NCBI GenBank assembly: GCA_029945375.1
Contig: CM057057.1
Location: forward strand, 5,332,001-5,396,000
Origin: Agaricus subrufescens
Lineage: Eukaryota; Basidiomycota; Agaricomycetes; Agaricales; Agaricaceae
DNA length: 64,000 nt
Direction of reading: 5' to 3'
The notes under the pieces are model-generated. The model saw only the letters and a program-made list of their open reading frames with translations, had not been told where the DNA came from and searched no databases. The translations under genes were made by a program, and so were the position numbers. Positions 1-9,974 of the stretch are shown piece after piece; position 1 is the stretch's first letter, and each line of letters opens with the position of its first letter.

Positions 1-336
1 GGTGGTTGTGGTGATGGCAGTTGTCTCAAATGTTCAAGAACGAGTACGCTGTCAGGGCAAGAGCAACAAGACAGGTTACAGAGTACACTAACCCCCTTCG
101 CTACACTGATGTCCCCCATCTCTAGTAGCGACACTCCCAGCATTTCTCGAGCCTCCGCATTTTCCGGCTGCTGTTTCAATATTCGTCTGACGAAGCGTAG
201 TATGAGTTCATAATCGCATTGAACGATCAGTTCCTGGGCTTTTCGAGTAGTTCTGGGATAGTGGGGATTTTGAGTGCTGAACAGGCAGGTCTGTCGCTTT
301 TGTGTGTTACTTTTTGGCTGGCCAAGTGCGACCCAT
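1..336 (-). pseudogene. Decayed TPR protein fragment resembling ACL4 (copy 1, runs off left edge)
   Basis: Read on the minus strand from an ATG at 334-336 (MGRTWPAKK). Remnant coding passes a stop and at least one frameshift, then reaches a clear TPR-like block (CDYEL..RFVRRIL, then PENAEAREMLGVSLLEMGD) down to about position 93. There a GT donor at 91-92 opens an intron with an acceptor near position 49. The next exon stops almost at once. The block and the MGR..KK start are what I know from fungal ACL4, the TPR chaperone that guards newly made ribosomal protein Rpl4. The breaks I see make this copy non-functional unless the sequence is wrong. Two further decayed copies lie at 9.97-10.57 kb and 11.43-12.5 kb. 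The family call rests on remembered motifs only. Confidence 0.5.
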
Positions 337-1019
337 CTAGGATGAGAGAGAAGGGTTATGTGGTTTTCAAAAATCACATTTCAGGACATCTCAATCTTTC
401 AGAACAATAATCGTCATTCGACGAGCCTTACTCTACAGTATGGTATAATACTGTAAGGTGACGACTGTCACCCTCGTTGGTGACTTACAAATACCTCCTT
501 AAACAACATAAGCACGAATTCCTTCAAAACTGAGTCTATCACATCACAGCTTCAATATTTCACAACTAGCTATGCCTTTACCTGGGGACTTAGGCGTAGC
601 TTCACATAGATATCAAGCAAAGGTACTACAGGTGGATTTATGTTCGACCACTTCGACTACTTAATGGCCCTCCGTCATTGAGTAGGTCTATTCCGCTCTT
701 TATTAGAAATAAGATTGCATACCCTGAAATTATTTATGTCAATACCAGTGGTACGATACTCTCGAAACTGACACTACCAGCAAGATTGTAAAACGAGCCC
801 GCCATGACGCAATCGCACCGAAAAACATCACATATAACTCAAGCCGTCTTCTAACGGATTCGCAGTGTCCACATTAACGATATTCTGGACCGAGTGCGCC
901 GCTATTTGGCGATTACATCACTCCCCAGACATGCCGTACAATTCATGTAATGGGCCAATCAAATAAATCCCAAGCGACAAAAAAACGGCTAGTAACAGTA
1001 GCGAACACTGCGGTGTCCA
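337..1019. other. No gene seen
   Basis: AT-rich intergenic sequence between the ACL4-like fragment and the 3' end of the 7TM gene. Short open frames here have no family features. I see no RNA gene or repeat. Confidence 0.4.
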
Positions 1020-2255
1020 TTAAGCCATATCAGAAACCTGTAGAACACATGGTGCTGCTTCTGGTATGGCAGGCACATGAGAGCTGCCCTGACGTTCACC
1101 AGTTTCCCCAAGGTCCGTTGTTGTATGATCGTAATGATTCCAACGCGCCGAACTCATATTCTGTTGCTGCCTTTGTGACACATATGCTTTACCACGGGTA
1201 ACTCTATACTGCAGGAGGAGGTAGGCAACTATCTAGATATATTTTATGATTTAGTGCTGAGATTGGTTCGCATCATTAACTTACTTGAATGTATGATAAA
1301 GACTCGGAAAAGAACACGGCTGCAGCTTGCCCAGTCCTGGAAAATATTGCCATAGCCAGAAGCCATATAGACTCCAGGGCATATGACTCAACGATCATGG
1401 CCACAATATCCATGTATGTGGTACCTCCTTGAGTCTCCCCTGAGCCTTTTGCATTAGTTGATTTAATTCGTCTGCAGTGTTTCCGTACCAATTAATTTTC
1501 TTTGTTGCCATTGTTTGAAAATGAGATATAAGCTTATTAACACTGTACACAGTAATGTCGTGGCGGTTTTAAGAGCATATTCCGCTTGTCCTGCTATAAG
1601 ACCCAGTGAAAGATTTTTTGTAGTTAGTAATGTCAGGTCAAGTACTGTCCTCCGCATTTGCAACCCTGATGAGTATAAGTTATTTATTAGGAAGCAGGAG
1701 CCTGTCAGGATATAATTACCTACGAAACTTAAGAGACACAGGAAGGGCGGCACGATGACCAACTTGGCATATCGAGTGGCACTCCAAGTGACCCATACGA
1801 TCCAAACCTGTCATCCCGGAGTTTAGCAGCCTGGTAGCATGGACATAAGAAAATCGACCACGCACCTGGATGAGTGATGTCAAAACATTCATTACGAACT
1901 GGCAGACGATACCAATGGATATCACGGGGGTAGTAAGAAAACTTGCGAGTACATATGCATATGGACCCCGGGGATGATCACTATGCTTGATGTAGGCATC
2001 TTGCGTAACCCAAGAATTTGATATGAGAAAGTATAGCCCACAGAGCATTATTACAGTACTATACGAAAGCATGAACTTGGCCTGTCTCGTTCTGTCTCCA
2101 TTACGAAGTCGAGGAACGAGTGCATGGACATATAAGCAAAAGAGAGTGAATGCGACCCCATAGAAGGTTCCAGCTACAGTTGTTGGGGTAACAAGCTCAA
2201 GTTGAGTGACGAGAAGATTATATCCTGTTAGTGATGGGGCGGTACTGTTGTTCAT
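1020..2255 (-). CDS. Seven-transmembrane protein of the basidiomycete hypothetical family
   Basis: Four exons on the minus strand: 2255-1866, 1807-1489, 1439-1285 and 1232-1020. The introns are 58, 49 and 52 nt with GT-AG ends. The joined length is 1077 nt, 358 residues, with no internal stop. The product has an extracellular N-terminus followed by about seven hydrophobic segments. It carries the pattern usual for this large fungal family: a VWIVW..W segment at the exon 1-2 junction, a VESYALES segment in exon 3, and IVAYLLLQYRVTRGKAY before a polar cytoplasmic tail in exon 4. These proteins sit in the plasma membrane and look receptor-like, but no ligand or partner is known. The acceptor of the second intron could instead lie 6 nt upstream without changing the frame. 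Model quality is good because every junction restores both frame and family motifs. Confidence 0.72.
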
Positions 2256-3566
2256 GGAAGATTTAAGATGGGGCGTAACTTCATTTGTCCCTCGGTAAAT
2301 GCAGTATTTAAAGACTTCCGAAATTATTACAACTCCAGTAAGTCGTGCTTATCTTAAATGCGGTCGTGTATCATATACACCAAGTAACTTTGATTAACAA
2401 GTTTGAGAAACTGATCGGAGGCTCCCATTCATTGTTCTTCTCCAGTTACCGGACGATCTCGCTTTCCATCAGACTACCTTCCAAGAACTTCCACCACAGG
2501 CCAAATATCCTAGCTCAGTCACTTGGCTTCGCTGTTACCAACAGCGCTTCAATTTACATGTTACACGAATGCCAGACGAATTTTAATGAAACTGGTATAC
2601 ATTAACTCACCAGGTGAGGGAGAAGTCCACTTCTTATGATCGTTAACCTCAGTTGATACCACAAGCGACGCGCTCATATCGCAGGAAACCGATCATCTCT
2701 CACGATACTCCATGATCTAGACAATCGTGTACTTATTTTCTTACCTCATGCACAAATTGAGAATTATTAACGATTTCATTATCCAAATCACTTACTCGTA
2801 GAATCACCACCGCGCAAAGCAAAGCGTGCTTAGTTCATCTGATATGATTGATATGATTTTAACCAGCCACGCTACATGACTAACCTATATGGTTGAAAAA
2901 ACTATACCCTAATAGTTGATGTTATAAGGAAAGAAAGAGAAATGGCGTTAAACTCGCATTTCAAAGACAATAATAAATGCAATGCCATATCTGGGACTCT
3001 TCCATCATTCAATGATGTCAGGCTGTACATCAGACGCCGCAAAGTATAATAGCGGAGCATGTGGATTGTTCGTGTAGTATAGAGAACGCGGGCGCGCATA
3101 TCGTTTATTTCCGAACGACACATCTGTGTGCGGGATCAACTAAGAGTCGAGATTCACCTCAATCGAACACTTACAAAACAAAAACTGCGGGATGCTTAAC
3201 ATTGGGTCTAGCTCTCTTCCCAATATCCACGCTGAATCCGTCATGATTCTCTCATGCTAGATTGTTCAACCTCATTATGTTTATCAACGTCGCCTTGACG
3301 GACCTCCCACTAAAATGAGAAGGAGTCAAATGGTGCGGGCCTACTATGGTTAGTGAGTTAGGCTCGACCACTGGTTTCTAAAAGCCGGAGAGATGATACG
3401 GCAGCTGGGCTTGGTCGAGAGCTGGTCGCATTCGGGGATATAGTTGAATTAGCCCTGACATACTGAAAACGTTGGTAATGATGTTGTTCTTGGGGCCGCA
3501 AGTGGTTATTCGGTTAGTTCTCCCGCGTCTGATGAGTTGAAGAGGTGACGAGTCCTTCAACAATGT
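2256..3566. other. Intergenic; contains a segment repeated at 10.54-10.73 kb
   Basis: No gene recognised. Between about 3200 and 3390 the sequence resembles 10540-10720 in the same orientation. Both share an aatatccacg block, a cttgacggacct block and an agtcaaatgg block in the same order with indels. It looks like an old segmental duplication. The right end of this stretch is the target site of the YR retrotransposon that begins at 3567. Confidence 0.4.
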
Positions 3567-3776
3567 TCTTTGCCAATCTAGTCTGGTCTCGAGTAACTGC
3601 AGGATGATATTTAGAGCGAGGAACTGTACACGTGTAACTAGTCAGGGGAGTACGATAGGGCCGAATAGAGTATGGATGACCGAAGTGATGATGATGAGAG
3701 AGAGAGAGCGAGATTGGGCGAAAGCCCTCTGGCGGCTTCCCTGTCCGTCCGGAGTGGCATCTCTGAGGCAGGCTGC
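3567..3776 (-). repeat. Split direct repeat B2 (element 3' end)
   Basis: 210 bp terminal copy of B1. On the minus strand the element ends ...GGCAAAGA at 3567, followed by host sequence ACATTGTT. The match to B1 ends exactly here. Confidence 0.88.
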
Positions 3777-3883
3777 GAAGGGCGGGCGGGCCCATTCACG
3801 GCGCGCGTGTCCCAGTGAGCGCGTTACTTGGCCGAGCGAACTTTGCTGAGCGAGTTTGAATGGATTGGGCGTGGCTGGGTGGG

Positions 3884-4027
3884 CGAAAAGAGAGTGGGTT
3901 GCGGACCCGTCGAATGGGTCCGGCAGGTCAGAGGGAGAGAGGCGTCGCTCTCGTGACCGTGACAAACTCACAAAGACGGTCGCCTGTTTGCAGCGTGCCT
4001 TTGGTTGCGCTCGCTACAGGCTTTCAC
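3884..4027 (-). repeat. Split direct repeat A2 (internal)
   Basis: 144 bp copy of A1. It is contiguous with B1 on one side and separated from B2 by 107 bp (3777-3883) on the other. Confidence 0.88.
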
Positions 4028-4237
4028 TCTTTGCCAATCTAGTCTGGTCTCGAGTAACTGCAGGATGATATTTAGAGCGAGGAACTGTACACGTGTAACT
4101 AGTCAGGGGAGTACGATAGGGCCGAATAGAGTATGGATGACCGAAGTGATGATGATGAGAGAGAGAGAGCGAGATTGGGCGAAAGCCCTCTGGCGGCTTC
4201 CCTGTCCGTCCGGAGTGGCATCTCTGAGGCAGGCTGC
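4028..4237 (-). repeat. Split direct repeat B1 (internal)
   Basis: 210 bp copy matching 3567-3776 with no difference seen. It directly abuts A2 with no spacer, forming the circle-junction-like B1|A2 joint at 4027/4028. Confidence 0.88.
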
Positions 4238-4334
4238 TACCCGGGGGTTAGTCCTGACGCATGCTGCCTGAGGGGGATGCCCATACCTAGTAGGAAGGAC
4301 GGGGATGTCCTTTTGAGTGCGCCTTTGGTGAGTG

Positions 4335-6098
4335 TCATCTCCTTCTTGCTCTGGAGATGGAGGGTTGTGCGCCTAGGGGGTGTTGTGCATGGCTCAGGTG
4401 GGTGTGCTGAGCGAGGATTTCGGCGTGACGGGTTATGTACACAGCAAAGGCTTCGCTGGCTCAGCGGCCTTTAGTCTTCATTGCCTCGAAGGATAGGCCA
4501 CGCAGGAGGTACTCGAGCGTGGATCCTATCCGGATGCCATGGCCTTGGAGTGGGCCTATACCTGCTTGCTTGGCTGCAGTGTTAATGACGAACAAGAAGT
4601 TTCTTTTTGTGAGGGGACGAAAGGAGTTGTTGTGGGGATATGCGAAGAGGTGGGCATTGAGGGGTGGGTTGTTGGTTGCTAGGTGTACTTCTACGGCTGC
4701 CATGGGGTCTGAAATTCCATCCTGGGCTGTCCAGTAGATGTCCTCTCTGGCTGGGGCGGTCTTTGTTTTGGGGAGGTGGAGGATAGTGGTGATGATGTTT
4801 GCCCGATCCGCAACTGACTCGAGGTTGGCATGTGTGGGGTGGATGGTTGGGTTGAAGGCAGAGAGGCTTGGCACTGTGAGCTCGCCTAGCCTTGCAGTGG
4901 CGTAGAAGGCGGCGGTGAGACAGGCGAAGGATGTGATGTGGAGAGGGTTTTGGAGGTCTAGGCGGGAGTGAATTGCCGAGATGATGGCGACCGTGAAGGG
5001 TGTTCGTTTTGGTCTCTTGGTGGATGGGGGAGAGGTTTTTTGTGCTGCTCTGAGAAGAACCTTCACCTCTTCATCGTTTACGTGCCATTCAAGTCTATTT
5101 AGTGTGTGCCAGGCTTTAAGGCCTGCTATGTAGTTGACGATGGTGGACTGGGAGTAGGACCCTGCGAGCGCCGCAATGAAGATGGATAGTAGCTCTGGGG
5201 AGATGGGAGCTCTTTCGAGCTCGGGGATGTTTTTGTGGTCGCAGAAGACATGGAAGGTGAGTAAACCTGAGCCGTATGTGGCTAAGGTGGAGTCGTCCCA
5301 CCCGGCTTCTAAAACCTGTCTGACTCTTGCCTCTTGATCTAGTGGACTGGGTTGAAATGTTCTAGCCGGTGTCCAACTGGAAATTCTTTGTTTGGCGAGG
5401 ACATGGGGCCTGAGGGGTGAGGGATTCGGGGTGAGAGGCAGATTGTAGGCGGATGGGGGGGGAAGGGTGTTGGGTGTTGCTTTCAGTAATGGCGAGTTGA
5501 ACTTGGTGGTGGGGTTGCTGGTGCTTTGCGCTGGCAAGGGAGCGGAGCGCCTGCTGATCGGGGGGAGGTTAAGGGCTGGGGTAGGGGGAATCTCGAGGGG
5601 GTTTTGGCTTTGCGGTGGGGAGGGTGCCATTTGATGCCATTGATTGTTCGATTTGAAGTGGAGGGTGGTCGTAGTCCACGATGAGGTCTTGCATACTGGA
5701 AGGAATGGATATGGGAGGGAGGAGGAGGGTATTGGGGCCGTAAACGCCTCGTGAGGGATTGTCAGCTGGGTTGCAGCTGGTGTGTACATACTTGGTGTAG
5801 AAGTGGGCATCGGAGGCAGCAGTGAGCTCGTTAACCAGCTTGAAGACGTTGTTGGTGGATTTGTTTCGACTGCGTCCTTTCCACCAGCCTTCAACAACGC
5901 CTGTGTTGTCTCCATATAGTCGAAAATGTCCTCCCCTGGGATGTATGAGTGTGACGGTGGTAGCGAGGAAAAGAAAGGCGGCTGCTTCTGCCCAGCCAAT
6001 GTCTCTCCCAGATCCTGGGGAATTCCATCCTGGGATGAGTCTCCAGGCTCGCCATCTTTGACCGATGACGATCCCAATCCCAATCTCGGAGCTGGCAT
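4335..6098 (-). pseudogene. Tyrosine recombinase of the YR retrotransposon, broken by a stop before the catalytic Tyr
   Basis: The ORF starts with the ATG at 6098, overlaps the 3' end of RT-RH in the +1 frame, and is open for 545 codons to a TGA at 4463-4461. Residues 1-230 are Ser/Pro-rich. The recombinase core follows: an N-terminal helical SAM-like domain (WDDSTLATYGSGLLTF), box I Arg in ATARLGELTVPSL, and the H-x-x-R pair in GHGIRIGSTLEYLLRG. The next family block, KGRW, reads KGR then TGA in place of Trp. The same frame continues past the stop with ASEAFAVYITRHAEIL, including the expected nucleophile Tyr at 4437-4439, to a second stop at 4335. A single base change thus removes the nucleophile. 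The enzyme would integrate circular cDNA. It could be supplied by intact copies elsewhere. Confidence 0.78.
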
Positions 6099-7512
6099 CA
6101 GAGAAAGCGGAAAGATCAGAGACTACTATGGTAGGGTGTATGGGTCTGCTTTTGCTGGGATTTGCAAGGGTGGAGGACCACCAGAGTAGGTCGGTGTACA
6201 AGGATTTTGGGGGGGTGCGGGGTTTAAAAGGCGTGTCGTGAAAAATGCCGAGGAAGGCCTCGAGGTTGATCAGGTAGGGTCTTCCTTGTGTTATGACTAG
6301 GGAGGCATGCAGCAGCTTGCCATGGAGCTTCTCTGCCTCGTTTAGGGTGTGTGTTTGTGAGAGGTGCCAGGCGTTGATGGCTCCCAGGTATTTTTCTCTC
6401 TTGGCATCTGGGAGAGTGACTGTGCGATTTACCAAATCCCATGTGAGACCTATGAAGGTGAAGGTTGAGGCGAAAGGGGTGTCTTTTTCCAGCTCCCAGG
6501 GAATTCCTAGCTGTGATGATATTTCGTCAATGTCTTGCATGGCATAGGTGAATAAGGCGTCATGAGGGGAGCGAGGAGATTTTTCAGCCAGATCAATTAT
6601 TGGCCTAGTGTGATCTTCATCGAACTCTTCGATTTTACCGTTTTCCCGTAGGCTGCCTTTGAACCATAGTCTGCCCTTGTTGTGGAGCTGGCCTCCATTT
6701 TGGTGAATGAAGCGTGCCTGTTCCTTCCTTGCTTGGTTGAATTGAGTGAGATGAATGCGGCGAATCCTGAAAAACACATGGTCATCAACCCATTTTGAAA
6801 TGGGGCCAAGACCCTGAGCTCTCATGATGTCCGATCCAGCGTCTGCTACTCTCCCGTAGATGCCTGCCCCTGAGGCAAGCCCAAATGCGTTTTGTGTATC
6901 TATGGCGTAACAGTCATCGCCTTGGAGCTTAACTACCATGCCTGGCCACTGAGAGTGGTGGAGGGGTATGGTTCGGTAGGCTTCTTTTACATCTCGTACT
7001 GCTGCTTCGGAGCCTGGGGGTAATTTTTCTATGATGAGTGAAACTGTGCCGAAGGTGCCCCATGTGCAGGGGTGAAGAGTTGAATCAATATGATAATTTA
7101 TGGAGGAGATGCCCCGCGTTGGGTTGCGGGGGTGGGAGAGGTTTTGTATTAGGCGGTATTTGCCTGGTTTATGGGGTTTTGGAATGATGCTAAGGGGGGA
7201 TGATTGGAAAGGGCCTAATAACATCTCAATTTGAGACTTAGTCGCGGGACCGATGTACCTGTTCTTCTGAAATTCTAAATGAGTGATATTACGGAAAGCA
7301 TCACAATGCTCCTCTGTGGAGGCATTGTTCGACGGTGTGTAAGATACTGTAATCGTGGGCACATTGGCATGAAAACCATTATTTAACATGGAGATAAGTT
7401 CGGGGTATCTGAAAGTGAGGCCTGAGGCACTGAGAAAACGATCCCAGGTCGGGGCATGATATGGAGTGAGAGGTTTATGCCTTCTGAGCTCGAGGACATT
7501 TCTGAGCTCCAT
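5569..7512 (-). CDS. Reverse transcriptase-RNase H of the YR retrotransposon
   Basis: About 647 residues from an ATG at 7510-7512, which overlaps the gag end by 38 nt in the +1 frame. The open frame continues further upstream, so translation by frameshift from gag is also possible. RT motifs are visible: SIIPKPHKPGKYRLIQNL (finger region), AVRDVKEAYRTIPL with the first catalytic Asp, the NAFGLASGAG turn, and KWVDDHVF with the VDD catalytic pair. RNase H follows with SDASSEIGIG (Asp), WAEAAAF (Glu), LYGDNTGVVEGW (Asp) and CNPADNPSRG (Asp), all four acidic residues present. It copies element RNA into DNA and degrades the RNA template. No stop or frameshift is seen inside, unlike the YR gene next to it. 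Confidence 0.85.
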   Translation of the reverse strand: MELRNVLELRRHKPLTPYHAPTWDRFLSASGLTFRYPELISMLNNGFHANVPTITVSYTPSNNASTEEHCDAFRNITHLEFQKNRYIGPATKSQIEMLLGPFQSSPLSIIPKPHKPGKYRLIQNLSHPRNPTRGISSINYHIDSTLHPCTWGTFGTVSLIIEKLPPGSEAAVRDVKEAYRTIPLHHSQWPGMVVKLQGDDCYAIDTQNAFGLASGAGIYGRVADAGSDIMRAQGLGPISKWVDDHVFFRIRRIHLTQFNQARKEQARFIHQNGGQLHNKGRLWFKGSLRENGKIEEFDEDHTRPIIDLAEKSPRSPHDALFTYAMQDIDEISSQLGIPWELEKDTPFASTFTFIGLTWDLVNRTVTLPDAKREKYLGAINAWHLSQTHTLNEAEKLHGKLLHASLVITQGRPYLINLEAFLGIFHDTPFKPRTPPKSLYTDLLWWSSTLANPSKSRPIHPTIVVSDLSAFSDASSEIGIGIVIGQRWRAWRLIPGWNSPGSGRDIGWAEAAAFLFLATTVTLIHPRGGHFRLYGDNTGVVEGWWKGRSRNKSTNNVFKLVNELTAASDAHFYTKYVHTSCNPADNPSRGVYGPNTLLLPPISIPSSMQDLIVDYDHPPLQIEQSMASNGTLPTAKPKPPRDSPYPSP

Positions 7513-9029
7513 GGTCGGAGCTGCCACAGCCTGAGCACCGGTGCTTGGGTGAGTGAGCTGGGGAGTTGTCGTGGCATCCTCGTGGCTTTTGCCAATCGGT
7601 GCACAAGATGGTCCCCTCTGGGTCACGCAGGTGCCCCTTGGATGTGCGGGAACACCTGTTGACGTCGAGGTCATCCCAGCGCCTTGAGGCCTTGCAGTTG
7701 GCGACATTGTGCGGGTGGCGCCCGAGACACATTGGGCAGATGGACTTGAGTTCAGTGTGCGAGGGTGAGGATGTGGCCGGAAAAAGCTTCTTCTTGCGAG
7801 GTTTCTCTTCCCCGTCGTCGGAGAGGGGGTGAGGAGAGGGGCTGCATTTGCGCTTTGGGGGTGGGGGACGCGGGGAAGGGGAGCGGTGGCGACGTGAGAG
7901 GTTGTGCTTGTGGTGGCTTTGAGATTGTGCCGCATGTTTAAAGTGGATGAGCTCCTGCATGGTGTGCGAGGGCGGATATGGGGTGGTATGAAATGGGTGC
8001 CCCGGGTGCGGGGCAGGCGCAAAGGCGGGGCCAGGGGCGGGGCAGGGGCCATGTGTGTGCAGGGAGGGGGCCAAGTGCGGGGCCGAGCATGGGGGGGAGA
8101 GGGGGGGAGGGAGAGGAGTGGTGAGCGAGGGATGGACTGGGTATGAAATGGAGACTTACGTTTATCAGTCGATTATGAGTTTTGACTCGGATTGAATCAG
8201 CAATCTTCCTCAGACGCTGCTTGTTGATGGCTGCAATGTTGAAGGCAACGCGTCCGTTGTCGACTTCTTGATGCCACTCCCAACGTGCCTGGGCTTGGTA
8301 AATGACAAGGGCCTCGTCGCCTTGGGGCTCACTTCTGATTGAGTGCGTGTCGAGTTGAAGGTAGAAGCTCATGAACATGCGGATGGTGCGAGACTCCCAT
8401 CCGCATTTTTCCATGCTCGAGATGAGGCCATTTTTGGCAAGGCCCATTTCGAGGAAGGAAAGATGTTCGTCCCGAACGATGGCGCTCTTCGGGGTCTGCG
8501 GATTTCGTGAGGGTAGGAGGGATAAACCATTCTCGGATTGGGTGAGTGAGAAGGTTTCTGTTTGAAGGGAGATTGCATGCTCTGTGGTGGCCTCGAGGCC
8601 ACGGGGAGTGAAATACCAGAGTTCCACGTAGTCGAAGGCTCTGAGCTTACGGAGTGCATGCTCCGAAGGATCAAGTTTTTGGTCAGTGGCTATGACCGTG
8701 GTGTCTTGGAATCTCGGGAAGTTCTTCTTCTTCGAGCTGGCCAGGGGAGGAGGTGCCTCATCTCCTGCGCCTGGCACGGGCATAGGATTGGCGGGGTTGT
8801 TCTGTGGGGGATTGTCTCGGAGAGGGTCTGGGCGATTGTGAGGCTGAGGATCAGGTGGATTGCCCTGCCGATTCGGGGGTTCGTCTTGTTGCTGTTCAGG
8901 GGTGTGGTCCCTCTGCCTCCAGGTGGCAGCAAGATGGTCCGCTGCTTCCTGGTCAGTCATGTGGAAGACGAGCTGCAGGCGCTGACGCAGGTCGGAGAAC
9001 TCCTCCGCAGAGTAATCCGGAATAGGCAT
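7475..9029 (-). CDS. Gag-like protein of the YR retrotransposon, spliced, with CCHC zinc knuckles
   Basis: Exon 1 is 9029-8160 and exon 2 is 7954-7475, joined across a 205 nt GT-AG intron with donor GTAAGT at 8159. The join is phase 0 and gives 449 residues. Residues 1-100 are polar and proline/glutamine-rich. The middle (about 105-290) is a globular stretch with many aromatic residues, presumably the capsid-like part. After the junction comes an RS/P-rich basic linker. Then follow two knuckles: CPMC..H..C, and CSGCGSSDHGAQKC, which fits CX2CX4HX4C. Such proteins coat element RNA. Without the intron the first ORF runs out into low-complexity proline and histidine sequence and the knuckles lie in another frame, which is why I infer splicing. 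The start at 9029 lies 52 nt inside the A1 repeat boundary. Confidence 0.68.
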
Positions 9030-9080
9030 GGGTGGAGATAGTGTCTATTGCAGAAGGGTGCTCTTGCGCAGAGAAAAACA

Positions 9081-9224
9081 CGAAAAGAGAGTGGGTTGCG
9101 GACCCGTCGAATGGGTCCGGCAGGTCAGAGGGAGAGAGGCGTCGCTCTCGTGACCGTGACAAACTCACAAAGACGGTCGCCTGTTTGCGGCGTGCCTTTG
9201 GTTGCGCTCGCTACAGGCTTTCAC
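9081..9224 (-). repeat. Split direct repeat A1 (element 5' end)
   Basis: 144 bp copy matching 3884-4027 with a single difference seen (g at 9189, a at 3992). On the minus strand the element starts with GTGAAAGCC at 9224. Outside it the match stops abruptly. Confidence 0.88.
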
Positions 9225-9974
9225 GATGTCGGCGAAACGACCTCGAGGCTTCAGAACCAGGAGCAAAGTCACAAAAGCACTGAGACGGAAAGGGAAAAGA
9301 ACAGCGGGAGCAAGACAACAAGAAGATAGAGAGGGATAGAGACACAAGCTTAGAGGGCGGAGTTGAGACGATGTGTAGAGATTAGAGATAGAAACGGATA
9401 CTCGATCAAACAGCGAGGGAGAACGGGTGGTTATTCCGTGCCTGTCCTGCTACAGTGGACCCTTGTATATACAAATTCTTCAGCATGAGGAATCGAGTGA
9501 CAAAAGCCCCTGACGACGAAAGAAGAGAAAAGAAAATTCGTACCCAATGTTCAACTGAATAGAAAATGAAAGATTTTCTTATCCTCCTCCTCAAAGAGAA
9601 GAGGACCATTCTCTACTCCATTCCCTAGCTGCCAAAGTGTGCGGCCTATGTTATTGTCGTACGTCGGAGAGACGAGGCCGAAGGCCAAGAGTGGCCGTTT
9701 TCTGTTGAGTTTTGTCCCTGCGATGGCTCGAGAGTTCGGAACTTAACTTGTCCTGAATTTTGTGATCTATCTTGAGTGTAGGCCGCTCCGCGAGTGTGCT
9801 GGGTAGAGGAAACCGAGCGGGCGTTTGGGACGATGGTGGTAGGAGTGAGGGATGATGATCGGCCGAATTGGGCATAACCGATTAATCATTCCTACAGACT
9901 CCTGAAGTAAAGTTAACAAGACCCTCATGAATAGTGTTGGGCGCAGGATTATGGATAATCAGTGTGCGCTACTT
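9225..9974. other. No gene recognised; weak local duplication
   Basis: Flanking host DNA of the YR element. Two stretches near 9246-9305 and 9480-9540 resemble each other: a cttcag start, then a caaaag core in A/G-rich sequence. A 74-codon open frame on the minus strand at 9651-9875 has no family features. I see nothing else. Confidence 0.3.

Larger units (their letters stand above)
3567..9224 (-). mobile_element. DIRS-order (Ngaro/PAT-like) tyrosine-recombinase retrotransposon with split direct repeats
   Basis: A 5658 bp element read on the minus strand. Its order is A1 (9224-9081), ORFs for Gag, RT-RNase H and YR, B1 (4237-4028), A2 (4027-3884), 107 bp, then B2 (3776-3567). A1 and A2 are 144 bp copies with one difference seen; B1 and B2 are 210 bp copies that look identical. 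B1 and A2 abut exactly, so their junction equals the sequence made when the two element ends are joined in a circle. This layout is known for PAT and Ngaro elements, which integrate with a tyrosine recombinase and leave no target duplication. None is visible here. Near-identical repeats imply a recent insertion, although the YR gene carries a stop. Ngaro is favoured over DIRS1 because the repeats are direct, not inverted, and Ngaro is common in basidiomycetes. Confidence 0.85.

Noticed and set aside
3567..4237. Repeats at 3567-3776 and 4028-4237 as LTRs of a short or solo-LTR element
   Set aside because: The second repeat pair (3884-4027 and 9081-9224), the exact B1|A2 junction and the presence of a tyrosine recombinase instead of an integrase fit split direct repeats of a YR element. 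No TG...CA ends or target duplication are seen.
4461..4463. RIP (repeat-induced point mutation) as cause of the YR stop codon
   Set aside because: The inferred change on the plus strand is C to T before C, not the usual CpA context, and the rest of the element shows no mass of C-to-T changes.
5822..8146. Long plus-strand open frames across the YR element
   Set aside because: They are antisense shadows of the GC-biased Gag, RT and YR genes and have no domain motifs.
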